NCBI GenBank assembly: GCA_023407175.1
Contig: JAEYMU010000043.1
Coordinates: 62,001 to 126,000 of the forward strand
DNA length: 64,000 nt
Direction of reading: 5' to 3'
Source of the DNA: Bacillota bacterium
Lineage (GTDB): Bacteria > Bacillota_A > Clostridia > Lachnospirales > Lachnospiraceae
The notes beneath the pieces are model-generated. The model did no database searches and was not told the DNA's origin. It saw only the letters and a list, made by a program, of their open reading frames with translations. Positions 45,229-54,051 of this stretch are shown piece after piece (positions within the stretch are counted from its first letter, which is position 1; each line of letters starts with the position of its first letter). The position numbers and the translations under genes are program-made.

Positions 45229-45612
45229 TTAGCGAACAGATACAATCCATTCTCCCCGGAATTTACCTGGTGTGCCACTACCCTTTGCATCACCGAGATG
45301 CCGCTCTATCAACGCAGTAAGCTCCGACAATGAGCTGCTGCCGATAAAATTCTCTTTTATACATAAGGTCAGCAGAGAATAAGCTCCATCCGTCACCTTA
45401 ATGGCATGGAGCTCATAGGGTATAATGAGGAACATGTCGTCTGTCTCACAGATAACACCGGAAGTCTCCTTGCACAGCTCTAATTTTCCTTTCAGAACAA
45501 GCCCGACAACAAACATCGAAACATGGCTGTGTCTGTCATATGCTGTTTTAGAATCTCCGGAGTAGACAAACTCAATTTCGTTCTTCTGTGTTGTATAATA
45601 ATAGCTACTCAT
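45229..45612 (-). pseudogene. Truncated AraC-type regulator (N-terminal cupin only)
   Basis: The 127 residues match the ligand-binding beta-barrel of AraC-family regulators: YDRHSHVSMFVVGLVLKG and TDDMFLIIPYELHAIK. The protein stops after ALIERHLGDAKG with a short unrelated tail where a linker and double helix-turn-helix should begin. Only about 120 nt remain before the convergent gene ends at 45104, not enough for the missing 100 residues. A deletion is likely. A stand-alone cupin sensor is the alternative. Confidence 0.55.
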
Positions 45613-45674
45613 TCTGCTCCTCCATATATACTTTCCGGTTCCACCTTATGCTTTAACAATGTAACCGTGGCATA

Positions 45675-46544
45675 TCAGGCATGAGAAAGCACAGGAAATC
45701 TTAAATATCTGCCTTCTATCCGATCAAGCTCTGTTCCCATTACAAACAGGGTACAGTCCTCCTCCTTATGTTCTTCCCTGATATAGCCCTCGGTGTCCAA
45801 GGGAGCAAAGCCCAGTACGGCCTCTCTGATCTTCGGCCCAAAGGCTTCTATTATCTTTTCCGGTTCTACTGCCTGCTTTGCTATGATCTGATGCAGATGC
45901 AGGATATCGCCCTGTATTTCGGCGACTGCATAAGCCTCTTCCCTCTTACTGTAGTAAATCTGGTCACGCATCCCACCGGTCAGATAAAAGGCATACAGGC
46001 CATAGTTATCCATATGCAAACGGCTGTTAACTGCCATATGACGAAGCGTATGAAAAAGCTGTTCCCTATTCTCCTGGCAATCCATGGTAAGCTTTTGCAG
46101 GGTATCGGAAAAAGCAGCAGACGTTACCTTCCTTCGGTAATGATATTCCCTGCTTTTATGAAACCCGAATTTCGGATAATAATCAAGAACACTGTCATTT
46201 CCAAAAAGATAGATGCCATCAGCATTCCCTCTATATTCCTTTAAAACCGTTTCCAGCAGATGCCTTCCCAAGCCCTGATGCCGGTAATCCTCCTCCGTCA
46301 TTACCGTTCCAAGCTGGACAAAATGCTTTTTCTCTCCGTCGACAGTAAAATCCATCCGGTTGACAGATACATTGGCGATTACCTTATCCCCGTCCAGCAG
46401 GGAATAAGGAATATAGCGGTCACCCCAGAAGCCCTGCTGATACCATTCCTCCAGATTGAAGGCAAAGGTCTTTTGTGTCAGTTCATGAAAGCTTTTTCTA
46501 AGGACATCATTATTTTTATAATCTTTAACCAACTGATATTTCAT
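45675..46544 (-). CDS. GNAT family N-acetyltransferase (Eis-like N-terminal part)
   Basis: The 289 residues contain a GNAT core in the first half: QLGTVMTEEDYRHQGLGRHLLETVL, where RxxGLG is the acetyl-CoA pyrophosphate loop. The second half (from about 150) is a further domain of unknown role with a final RYLRFPVLSHA. The substrate is unknown. It is followed by the truncated AraC gene and preceded by panE, all on the minus strand. Confidence 0.85.
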   Translation of the reverse strand: MKYQLVKDYKNNDVLRKSFHELTQKTFAFNLEEWYQQGFWGDRYIPYSLLDGDKVIANVSVNRMDFTVDGEKKHFVQLGTVMTEEDYRHQGLGRHLLETVLKEYRGNADGIYLFGNDSVLDYYPKFGFHKSREYHYRRKVTSAAFSDTLQKLTMDCQENREQLFHTLRHMAVNSRLHMDNYGLYAFYLTGGMRDQIYYSKREEAYAVAEIQGDILHLHQIIAKQAVEPEKIIEAFGPKIREAVLGFAPLDTEGYIREEHKEEDCTLFVMGTELDRIEGRYLRFPVLSHA

Positions 46545-46655
46545 ACACTACCTCCCGTATCAAAAGCCTGCAAATTTGGACACAGCACAATATTTGCATA
46601 CATCATATCAGAAGATCTGTTTCCATACCACCTTAAATCTGTTTATAAAAAAGAA

Positions 46656-47573
46656 TTAGGTTATTTCATAGCCTGCTTCTATTTCCTTGATTCTACGGTA
46701 CAGCATCTCATTTACCGGTGTGGCAACCTGGTACTGTCTTCCCAGCCGGTTAATTGTTCCTGAGAAAAGCTCTACCTCCGTGGGCCGATGAGCCAGAGTA
46801 TCCTGGCGCATGGAAGGCATTCCATCCGGGGCAAGACTGTCCAGCACCTTAAGCCAATAGGCGATATCCTCCTCTGTCAGATCAATTTTCATCGCCTGCG
46901 CCACCGCTACTACCTCCTTCATGGCAAGCAGCATGGTAGCCCTTGCCTCTCCCTCCTGCTGAACCCCGTTGTAATCTGTTTCATAAACAGCCACCGACTG
47001 ATTTACACCGGTATTGATAATCAGCTTGTTCCAAAGCTGCCGCTTCATATCCGCCGGCAGCTCATAGGAAATACCGACCCTGTCAAAAAAGGCTACCGTT
47101 GCGGCTAATCCTGGGGAGGGCTGCCCGTCCCAGGTTCCAAGACTAAAGTACCCCATATTGTGATAAACCATTTTGTTATCTTCCTTCACCGCATCCATAC
47201 CCTGTACCGTACACAGTAATACCTTATCCCCAAAGGCCTCTGCCAGATATTCCTCGCTGCTGATCCCGTTCAGGGTTGAAATTATGATTGTATTCTCACC
47301 CACCTGCTTTGCAGCAGTAGCAATCGCTTCCTCAAGCTGGGTAAACTTCACCGCAAAGATCAGCAAATCTGCCGGATCTTCCTCTGCTCCGGACAGATAT
47401 GTAAAATCACATTTCTTTCCGTTGCAATATATGCCCTGATTTTTATATCTCCTGATTCGTTCCTCATCTGCAATAATCCTTAAAGCTCCCTGGGGTACTT
47501 TATCCTTGATATAGGAACCAAACATAATCCCAAGCGCTCCCAGTCCGATTATTGATATTTTGTTAATTTCCAT
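46656..47573 (-). CDS. panE: 2-dehydropantoate 2-reductase family protein
   Basis: It would reduce ketopantoate to pantoate with NADPH in coenzyme A synthesis. The 305 residues start MEINKISIIGLGALGIMFG, with the Rossmann motif IGLGALG, and contain the family's WNKLIINTGVNQ segment with catalytic lysine and Asn, and a C-terminal helical domain with PTEVELFSG. GGAGG precedes the ATG and overlaps the end of the XRE gene. Paralogues of this family exist with other 2-oxoacid substrates, so specificity is not certain. Confidence 0.85.
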   Translation of the reverse strand: MEINKISIIGLGALGIMFGSYIKDKVPQGALRIIADEERIRRYKNQGIYCNGKKCDFTYLSGAEEDPADLLIFAVKFTQLEEAIATAAKQVGENTIIISTLNGISSEEYLAEAFGDKVLLCTVQGMDAVKEDNKMVYHNMGYFSLGTWDGQPSPGLAATVAFFDRVGISYELPADMKRQLWNKLIINTGVNQSVAVYETDYNGVQQEGEARATMLLAMKEVVAVAQAMKIDLTEEDIAYWLKVLDSLAPDGMPSMRQDTLAHRPTEVELFSGTINRLGRQYQVATPVNEMLYRRIKEIEAGYEIT

Positions 47574-47575
47574 GA

Positions 47576-48742
47576 TCAATCCTCCGTGCGCAGCTTAATT
47601 CTCATGAGTAAATAGCCCGCTATACTAATAATACTAAGAAACAACAGGATATACAAGGGTGGCATATATGGTACGAAAGCAATATACTTTGCCCTTTTGA
47701 GGGTCAAAACCAACAGATAAACAGCCATAAGCCCACAGAAAAGATTGCGGATACCTGCTAACAGCAGAAGTGTTTTTTCCTTTCTCCCATTTCCCTGTAC
47801 AAAAAATACAATAATAATGCTGCCATAAATCAGTACCGGCAGAAGCGGCCCTCCTATATGATAATTTGTGCTGGACAGTCTGCTTTCGACGTGAAAATTC
47901 GTAATACATATAATTAATGCCAGGCAAAGTGTCAGACAAAGGTGCAGCCTGTTCATCTGTTTCATTTTTCTTTCCGGTAAAGTAATTAATGTGTCTGCAC
48001 CGGATAAGCTGCTCCTTGTTACAGAGCCGTAAATTTGCATTGATACAAAACAGGATATTGCAGCAAAAACAATTAAATAAGGCAGCCGGATAACATATTC
48101 TTCCCATAATATAATAGATTGATAATATGCATAAGTGTTCGGGTTAAAAATATAGGGTAAAGTGAATATAATAAGGATGGCATTGATATTAAATACATGA
48201 ATGGCATATTTATATTTTTTATTTCGTATTGCTATAAAAGTATTTCTGTTCTCGGAAAGGAGTTCATTGCTCTGCAAGGAAGCATTGGACATGTTAAGCT
48301 GTATGGCTTCCAGCAGTATACTTACTATTGCAAATACAAGTAATACTCCAATGCCTATGATCGGTCTGTAGAAAGCATAGACTATGGTGAAAAAAAGAAT
48401 AAATCCTGTAAGAGCCAATGCTATCGCAACCATAGTAATGCTTTTGAATTTCGTCAAACTACTGTCAAGCATTCTCATTATCTGCTTCTCTGTCTTTGTA
48501 TTGGACTTATTCGAAGCCGCTTCTTCTTTATTAATACGTTCTCCCTTAAGTATTTCATCCGAGGTTACCTCGAATATTTCCGCAATGACAGGTATCAGGG
48601 TTATTTCCGGATAGCTTTCATCCCTTTCCCATTTACTGACGGTTTTATTTGATACATTCAATCGCTGGGCCAGTTCCTGCTGTGTCATCCCCCTTGATTT
48701 TCTTAATACTGCAATAAAGTTGCCGATTGTTTTCTTTTCCAT
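47576..48742 (-). CDS. XRE-family regulator fused to a multi-pass membrane domain
   Basis: The 388 residues have an N-terminal helix-turn-helix (GMTQQELAQRLNVSNKTVSKWERDESYPE, about 18-46), a linker, then roughly eight membrane segments between about 100 and 380. Such membrane-tethered HTH proteins are common in Clostridia and probably sense an envelope signal; the ligand is unknown. The stop overlaps the panE ribosome-binding region, suggesting coexpression. A palindrome near its promoter may be its own operator. Confidence 0.85.
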   Translation of the reverse strand: MEKKTIGNFIAVLRKSRGMTQQELAQRLNVSNKTVSKWERDESYPEITLIPVIAEIFEVTSDEILKGERINKEEAASNKSNTKTEKQIMRMLDSSLTKFKSITMVAIALALTGFILFFTIVYAFYRPIIGIGVLLVFAIVSILLEAIQLNMSNASLQSNELLSENRNTFIAIRNKKYKYAIHVFNINAILIIFTLPYIFNPNTYAYYQSIILWEEYVIRLPYLIVFAAISCFVSMQIYGSVTRSSLSGADTLITLPERKMKQMNRLHLCLTLCLALIICITNFHVESRLSSTNYHIGGPLLPVLIYGSIIIVFFVQGNGRKEKTLLLLAGIRNLFCGLMAVYLLVLTLKRAKYIAFVPYMPPLYILLFLSIISIAGYLLMRIKLRTED

Positions 48743-48778
48743 AAAAGCTCTCCCTCCGATGCTCTATTCGCTGTTTCG

Positions 48779-48807
48779 ATTCTACGTTAAGAAGACATAA
48801 GAAGCAA
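48779..48807 (-). promoter_or_regulatory. Promoter of the XRE gene
   Basis: TTGCTT (48802-48807), 17-nt spacer, TAGAAT (48779-48784), about 40 nt upstream of the ATG. Confidence 0.5.
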
Positions 48808-48814
48808 CCTACTA

Positions 48815-48844
48815 TTTTGAGAATGTGTCTCCATTTTGGAGAAT
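48815..48844. promoter_or_regulatory. Candidate XRE operator
   Basis: The 15-bp palindrome TCTCCATTTTGGAGA (48828-48842) overlaps a repeated ATTTTGGAGAAT; a second near-copy ATTTTGAGAAT lies 18 bp away. It is just upstream of the -35, a plausible activator or autoregulatory site. Confidence 0.4.
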
Positions 48845-48859
48845 TTATATAGCAATAGA

Positions 48860-48969
48860 GCGGAATTCCAAGAATTCCGCCCCTTTTATACTTATATCCC
48901 TGCATATCACAAGCTCTGCTTGTGATACTGCTTCAATAAAGAGTTTGAAAGTGTCCTTTACTTTCAAAC
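48860..48969 (-). terminator. Tandem hairpins after the aconitase-family gene
   Basis: Three perfect hairpins in a row: 48943-48952 with 48960-48969 (GTTTGAAAGT, next to the stop codon), 48905-48914 with 48918-48927 (TATCACAAGC), and 48860-48868 with 48872-48880 (GCGGAATTC). The first is followed on the minus strand by CTTTATT and may terminate transcription weakly; the others may back it up. Confidence 0.5.
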
Positions 48970-51252
48970 TTATCCTCTATAATAATTAATCAAACATCCC
49001 TTTAAAATGATCTCTCTTTCATCATCGGTCAGCTCACCAAGCCTTAAGGTAAATTCCTTCATATCCTTATTCACAACATATGCCTTGATTTCCGATACCT
49101 TTTCTGCAACAGCCCTTTTAATATCCTTAACAAGGATATAATCACCGTTCTCAAAGGGAAGCTCTTCCTTGTAAATGAAGGGCAGCATACCCCAGTTAAT
49201 CAGATTGGAGCGGTAACGCTTGGTAGCATATTCCTTTGCGATGTTTGCAAAACCGCCAAGCACCTTCTGGCAGCTTGCGGCCTGCTCTCTTGCGGAGCCG
49301 TCACCGGGCTTTACTGCAAAGATCGCACTTCCGATCTGAGTGGTCTTCGGGTCAATTGTGAACCTGGAAGCAATTTTCTCATACACTTCCTGAAGCTCCC
49401 CATTGGCTGCTACGATATCCTCTCCTGCAATTCTTGCCTTCTCCGCCTTCTGGACAGCCTTCGCGCGGCCAACATAGGCAGGGTCCTTACGGGACAGGGT
49501 AAATTCCGCAAGCCCCAGGGGATTGGAACGGTAGGAGGAGGTCTCTCCGGAAGGAATTAATTCATCGGTAGTAGTAACAGGATCATGAATCTCGGACACC
49601 ACCTTAAGTATCATATGATCTGTTAACGGTGTCATGGCCGGCCAATCAACAATTCCGGGACCGAATTTAACCTCTACACCTGGATCGGCCTTGCCTATCC
49701 CGTTATATACCCGATTGTCATAAATCTTACTGTCGAAGAAATATTTTGGCTTCTTAAAGTTAACATCAATATTCTCCGCAGAGGTGAGATAGCCCTTATT
49801 TGCTGCTGTGGCCGCAATGGACTTCGCATCCATAAGTGCAACAGAAGCAATTTGTCCGTTTGTAATCTTGGAGCCTTCCCGGTTCGGGAAGTTTCTGGTG
49901 GAATGACGAATAGAAAAGCCGTTATTGGCAGGAACATCTCCGGCACCAAAGCAGGGGCCGCAGAAGGCGGTACGTATGGTTGCACCGGTTGCCATTAATT
50001 TTGCAACACTTCCGTTCTTAACCAGCTCCATGAAGATCGGCTGGCTGGCCGGATATACACTTAAGGAGAATTCATCAGGACCGATGAACTTACCGTCGAG
50101 AATATCCGCCGCATCACAGATGTTTTCAAAGCCTCCGCCGGCGCAGCCAGCGATAACACCCTGATCTACATACAATCTGCCGTTTCTTACTTTATCCTTT
50201 AAGGAATATTTCACTTTATTATCCAGGCTTACCAATGCCTTCTTCTCTACCTCATCCAGAATATCATAGAGATTGGCATTCAGCTCGTCAATCGCATATA
50301 CATTGCTCGGATGGAAGGGCATCGCAATCATTGGCTTAATCTTGGATAAATCCACATAAACCAGACCGTCATAATAAGCTGCCTTGCCGGGCTTTAATTC
50401 CTGATATGCCTCTGCCCTGTAGTGCTGTTCATAGAATTTCTGTACGGCTTCATCCGTTGTCCAGATGGAGGATAAGCAGGTGGTTTCCGTCGTCATTACA
50501 TCCACGCCGATACGAAAATCCACGCTTAAGTTCTTAACTGCGTCACCCACGAATTCCATTACCTTGTTATTCACATAACCATTGGCAAATACTGCTCCGA
50601 TAATGGCAAGTGCAACGTCCTGAGGACCGACGCCCTTTGCAGGGGTACCGGTCAGGTAGATTGCAACTACCTCAGGCATATTGATATCGTAGGTTTTATC
50701 TAAAAGCTGCTTTACAATCTCAGGACCGCCTTCTCCGATTGCCATGGTTCCAAGGGCCCCATACCGGGTATGGCTGTCAGAGCCAAGGATCATTGCTCCT
50801 CCTTCCGCCAGCATCTCACGGGCAAACTGATGAATAACTGCCTGGTGAGGGGGAACGTATACTCCGCCGTATTTCTTGGCGCAGGAGAGACCAAACATGT
50901 GGTCATCCTCGTTGATTGTACCGCCGACTGCACATAAGCTGTTATGACAGTTTGTCAGGACGTAGGGAACCGGGAACTTCTCCAGTCCGCTGGCTCTTGC
51001 TGTCTGAATGATACCAACAAAGGTGATATCATGGGAGGTTAATTTATCAAACTTAATTTTTAATTTTTTATCGTTACCTGAGGTATTGTGCCTGGTTAAG
51101 ATGCTGTAGGCCATGGTCTCCTGCTTCGCGCTTTCCTTACAGACCTCATGTGCTCCTGTTTTTGCCTTAACCACATCGATAGCCTCATTGCTGTCCTCGA
51201 TTATTTCGCTACCATTTAATAGGTAGATACCCTTGTCATATAATTTAATCAT
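48970..51252 (-). CDS. Aconitase-family hydratase (YbhJ-like)
   Basis: The 760 residues start [14 protein letters not shown], with TGGAGG upstream, preferred over 51264. Iron-sulfur ligand cysteines are visible in [12 protein letters not shown] (N-terminal), [10 protein letters not shown] and [28 protein letters not shown] is the aconitase substrate motif. The swivelling domain is at the C-terminus. The overall form matches YbhJ-type putative hydratases rather than housekeeping AcnA/B, so the substrate is unknown. It stands alone with hairpins downstream. Confidence 0.85.
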   Translation of the reverse strand: MIKLYDKGIYLLNGSEIIEDSNEAIDVVKAKTGAHEVCKESAKQETMAYSILTRHNTSGNDKKLKIKFDKLTSHDITFVGIIQTARASGLEKFPVPYVLTNCHNSLCAVGGTINEDDHMFGLSCAKKYGGVYVPPHQAVIHQFAREMLAEGGAMILGSDSHTRYGALGTMAIGEGGPEIVKQLLDKTYDINMPEVVAIYLTGTPAKGVGPQDVALAIIGAVFANGYVNNKVMEFVGDAVKNLSVDFRIGVDVMTTETTCLSSIWTTDEAVQKFYEQHYRAEAYQELKPGKAAYYDGLVYVDLSKIKPMIAMPFHPSNVYAIDELNANLYDILDEVEKKALVSLDNKVKYSLKDKVRNGRLYVDQGVIAGCAGGGFENICDAADILDGKFIGPDEFSLSVYPASQPIFMELVKNGSVAKLMATGATIRTAFCGPCFGAGDVPANNGFSIRHSTRNFPNREGSKITNGQIASVALMDAKSIAATAANKGYLTSAENIDVNFKKPKYFFDSKIYDNRVYNGIGKADPGVEVKFGPGIVDWPAMTPLTDHMILKVVSEIHDPVTTTDELIPSGETSSYRSNPLGLAEFTLSRKDPAYVGRAKAVQKAEKARIAGEDIVAANGELQEVYEKIASRFTIDPKTTQIGSAIFAVKPGDGSAREQAASCQKVLGGFANIAKEYATKRYRSNLINWGMLPFIYKEELPFENGDYILVKDIKRAVAEKVSEIKAYVVNKDMKEFTLRLGELTDDEREIILKGCLINYYRG

Positions 51253-51333
51253 GTCAGCCTCCATTCCTTTGTGTATACTTATGTATTTTAAGCTTATGCC
51301 AATGCTGTATAAACATAAGCCTTTTCTCGTGTA

Positions 51334-51870
51334 TCAATAGCCGTAAACAGTACCCTCCTTAAAATCAACGGTAAATTCCTCATCACAGCTGATCAGCTTG
51401 GAAGGAATCAAGCCGGTATCCGCCTTTACGGTCATTTTATATATGTCAGGGTCGTCCGTCTTCTTAAAGTTGATCTTGATTTTTCCTTTGAAGATATCAC
51501 TGAAGGATCCCGCATCGATATTCATTTCATCCTGGTTCTCAAATTTGAAGGTAATTTCACAGTTTGCCTCCAGTCCATACAGATTTACCTCTGCAACCTC
51601 CTCGGTTAAGCTCTTATTGGCCTCAATCTTATCCGTTTGAACTTCTCCTGTTAAATCTCCCTCGGGAAAGACATATTTCATTTTTACATATTCCAGATTC
51701 AAATCCGTATTATTATGAATAATCAGCTGGCTCTTTTGCGTTTCTTCTATAATCATGATGACAACGATAATAATTAAGACAGCAGCAGTAATGGCACCGG
51801 CCGTAATTTTCTTAGCTTTGGTATCTAATAATGTTTTCTTTGGCGTTTTTTTAGCCTTTTTGACTTTCAT
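51334..51870 (-). CDS. Hypothetical single-span membrane protein
   Basis: The 178 residues start MKVKKAKKTPKKTLL with GGAGGT upstream, preferred over 51912. A Lys-rich cytoplasmic N-terminus is followed by one membrane helix (about 24-42, AITAAVLIIIVVIMII) and an outside domain with LIIHNNTDLNLEYVKMKY, like small beta-sandwich domains of unknown function. It has no recognisable catalytic motif. It is upstream of the aconitase-family gene on the same strand. Confidence 0.6.
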   Translation of the reverse strand: MKVKKAKKTPKKTLLDTKAKKITAGAITAAVLIIIVVIMIIEETQKSQLIIHNNTDLNLEYVKMKYVFPEGDLTGEVQTDKIEANKSLTEEVAEVNLYGLEANCEITFKFENQDEMNIDAGSFSDIFKGKIKINFKKTDDPDIYKMTVKADTGLIPSKLISCDEEFTVDFKEGTVYGY

Positions 51871-52013
51871 TTTTATGTACCTCCATTGATACTCATCAGA
51901 TTTTTCAGACATTCTATATCATAATCGCAATGTAAAAAATAATCAAGTACAAATTTACCCATATTACGATATAACGCCTGATTTCACAGGCGAGACATAC
52001 TCTGCAAGGAAAT

Positions 52014-52056
52014 AAAAAAACCCATGCAGCATCTGTTTTCCACATACTGCACAGGT
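52014..52056 (-). terminator. Rho-independent terminator after the 78-residue membrane protein
   Basis: On the minus strand an imperfect stem CCTGTGCAGTATGT/ACAGATGCTGCATGG (with G-U pairs) is followed by seven T (52014-52020). Confidence 0.7.
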
Positions 52057-52082
52057 ATTCTTCCGGTTAGATTAAAGCCCAG

Positions 52083-52319
52083 CTATATAATATCTCCTTC
52101 TTCCGGCACCTCTTCCTTATGAAATAAGGAGGATAATCCCATCAGCATACTGATCATGGCAACACAAAAGGTCATAATAACACTGATTTGTGATTGAGTC
52201 TGGTTATTTATATGATTAAGACACAGTATCAGGGCCGATGCCGATATGATTGCAAATAACAACCCTTCCACTATTCTTTTGAACTTGCTAATGCAGTAAC
52301 TGTTTATCATCTTTTTCAT
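52083..52319 (-). CDS. Small hypothetical membrane protein
   Basis: The 78 residues have two hydrophobic segments, about 17-34 and 44-65, and an acidic C-terminus (HKEEVPEEGDII). It has AAAGGAGG upstream and a terminator downstream, so it looks like a real monocistronic gene. Its promoter region carries four near-identical GGTCAA boxes. No family recognised. Confidence 0.6.
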   Translation of the reverse strand: MKKMINSYCISKFKRIVEGLLFAIISASALILCLNHINNQTQSQISVIMTFCVAMISMLMGLSSLFHKEEVPEEGDII

Positions 52320-52331
52320 GGTTTTCCTCCT

Positions 52332-52386
52332 TTGACCGATAGACTGTACATTGACCAGTAAATTGCTTGACCAATAACTTGATCAA
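52332..52386 (-). promoter_or_regulatory. Four GGTCAA boxes upstream of the small membrane protein gene
   Basis: On the minus strand TTGATCAA (52379-52386), TTGGTCAA (52367-52374), CTGGTCAA (52351-52358) and TCGGTCAA (52332-52339) occur within 55 bp. They lie between the ribosome-binding site and about 70 nt upstream. They could be operator half-sites or a degenerate repeat. Confidence 0.45.
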
Positions 52387-52498
52387 TACAATAAATTTCT
52401 TTCTATCTATTAAACGAGTTAACCCTTGAAAAAGTTTCACAATCTTTTCATTTTTTTTTAATAAAAAATCAATTTATTTTTTATGGTATCATATATGC

Positions 52499-53824
52499 CT
52501 AATATTGCTGGCTCCAGAGCTGCAGCAGCTTAAGAAAACAAAATTTAAAATCAATTTTTTTGACATCCGAAGTGGTATACACCGGTATCTGATCATAATA
52601 CTCATCATTTATGTAATACTTTGCATAGCCCACGATACTGTTTGCCTTCACCGGAGCCTGCAATACCTTCGGAATATCATATTCAATACGAACTCTTTCA
52701 TCCTCTCTTATCAACAGTGTCAAATCCCCCTTCATATCCAGCGGTTCATATCTGGTCTGCCCATGATCCACAAAAACCGGAGATAATTCTATATCCTGAA
52801 ATATCTGCTTTTTTTCATAATTATTAATACCATAGGACATTAATTCCTTTGTGTCCACCCATTTCAGGGTCTTTTTCGGCGGCCACCCGCATCCGAGAAC
52901 CACAGAGATTAAAGTACGGTCCTCTCTCTTGATCGCACCGACAAAGCAGTAGCCGGCACCATTGGTAAAGCCGGTTTTCACACCGATAGCTCCCTCCATC
53001 ATATACAGGAATCTATCCTTATTGGATACATGAAAGCTTCTGCCGCTGCCAATCTCCTTAAATTCATGGGAGGAGGTATTGGTTATTTCAATGAATTTTT
53101 CATTTTTAATGGCATAGCTGGCGATAACGGCAAGGTCCCTTGCTGTTGTATAATGCCCCTCGGCATCCAGTCCGTTCGGCGTTACAAAATTGGTATGCTC
53201 ACACCCCAGGGATTTTGCCTTCTCATTCATCATCGCTGCAAAGCCCTCGACGCTGCCACCAACATGCTCCGCAATTGCAACCGCTACGTCATTATGGCTT
53301 TCCAGCATCAGGGAATACAGCAAATCCCCTATATAGTACTTTTCTCCTTCCCTGATATTCAGTTGGACATCAGGCATTCTTGCGGCATAGGAGGATACTG
53401 TCACTACCTCATCCGGCTTAGAATTTTCCAGCGCAACAATACAGGTCATAATCTTGGTGGTACTGGCCATCGGCATTTCCTTATATCCGTTCTCCTCATA
53501 CAGTACCCGGTTATTGGAGGCATCCAAAAGCAGCGCCGAAAGCGCATGCAGGCTCAAATCCTGTGCAACCACCGGCGTACCGCTCTCCCCCTCTTCGCAA
53601 TCGCAGTTCTCCCCGGAGTTAGTATCCTGGTTTTCCTGCTCCTCTACAATTGCGTTTTCATTTTCCTTACGCATCTCATTCTCAAGGTCCTGGGAAATCA
53701 GGCCGGTGGTATTTATCATTCCTTCGTAATTAAGCTTCAAACCAAAAAACTGAACGACTGCAAATAAAACCAGCAATGCAAGACAGGGTATCATTTTTAA
53801 TCGGTTATTCTTCACGGGTCTCAT
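52499..53824 (-). CDS. D-alanyl-D-alanine carboxypeptidase (DacF/PBP5 family)
   Basis: It trims the terminal D-Ala of peptidoglycan stem peptides. The 441 residues start with a membrane signal anchor (about 10-30), then an acidic linker. The penicillin-binding motifs are S121-T-T-K124, S176-H-N178 and K283-T-G285. The C-terminal PBP5-like domain follows from about 360. It is divergent from the DUF4405-like gene at 54052. A TTTACA-N17-GATAAA sequence upstream could be its promoter. Confidence 0.93.
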   Translation of the reverse strand: MRPVKNNRLKMIPCLALLVLFAVVQFFGLKLNYEGMINTTGLISQDLENEMRKENENAIVEEQENQDTNSGENCDCEEGESGTPVVAQDLSLHALSALLLDASNNRVLYEENGYKEMPMASTTKIMTCIVALENSKPDEVVTVSSYAARMPDVQLNIREGEKYYIGDLLYSLMLESHNDVAVAIAEHVGGSVEGFAAMMNEKAKSLGCEHTNFVTPNGLDAEGHYTTARDLAVIASYAIKNEKFIEITNTSSHEFKEIGSGRSFHVSNKDRFLYMMEGAIGVKTGFTNGAGYCFVGAIKREDRTLISVVLGCGWPPKKTLKWVDTKELMSYGINNYEKKQIFQDIELSPVFVDHGQTRYEPLDMKGDLTLLIREDERVRIEYDIPKVLQAPVKANSIVGYAKYYINDEYYDQIPVYTTSDVKKIDFKFCFLKLLQLWSQQY

Positions 53825-54051
53825 CCTATTTTTATCTTTACTCTTAATTTTATTGTAAAAGCCTAAGTTTATTCATATTTTCTCGCATTCCGCGGCCAAC
53901 AGTAAATTGTTTCACGGCATTCCTCACAAACCCCTCAAAAATATTTCATGATTTAATCACAAAAATAAGAAATAATATAATCAGGGATAAATCTTTCACC
54001 AATTATTTCTAATGTAGAAAAAATTTATTAATAATCTAAAAGGAGATTTTT

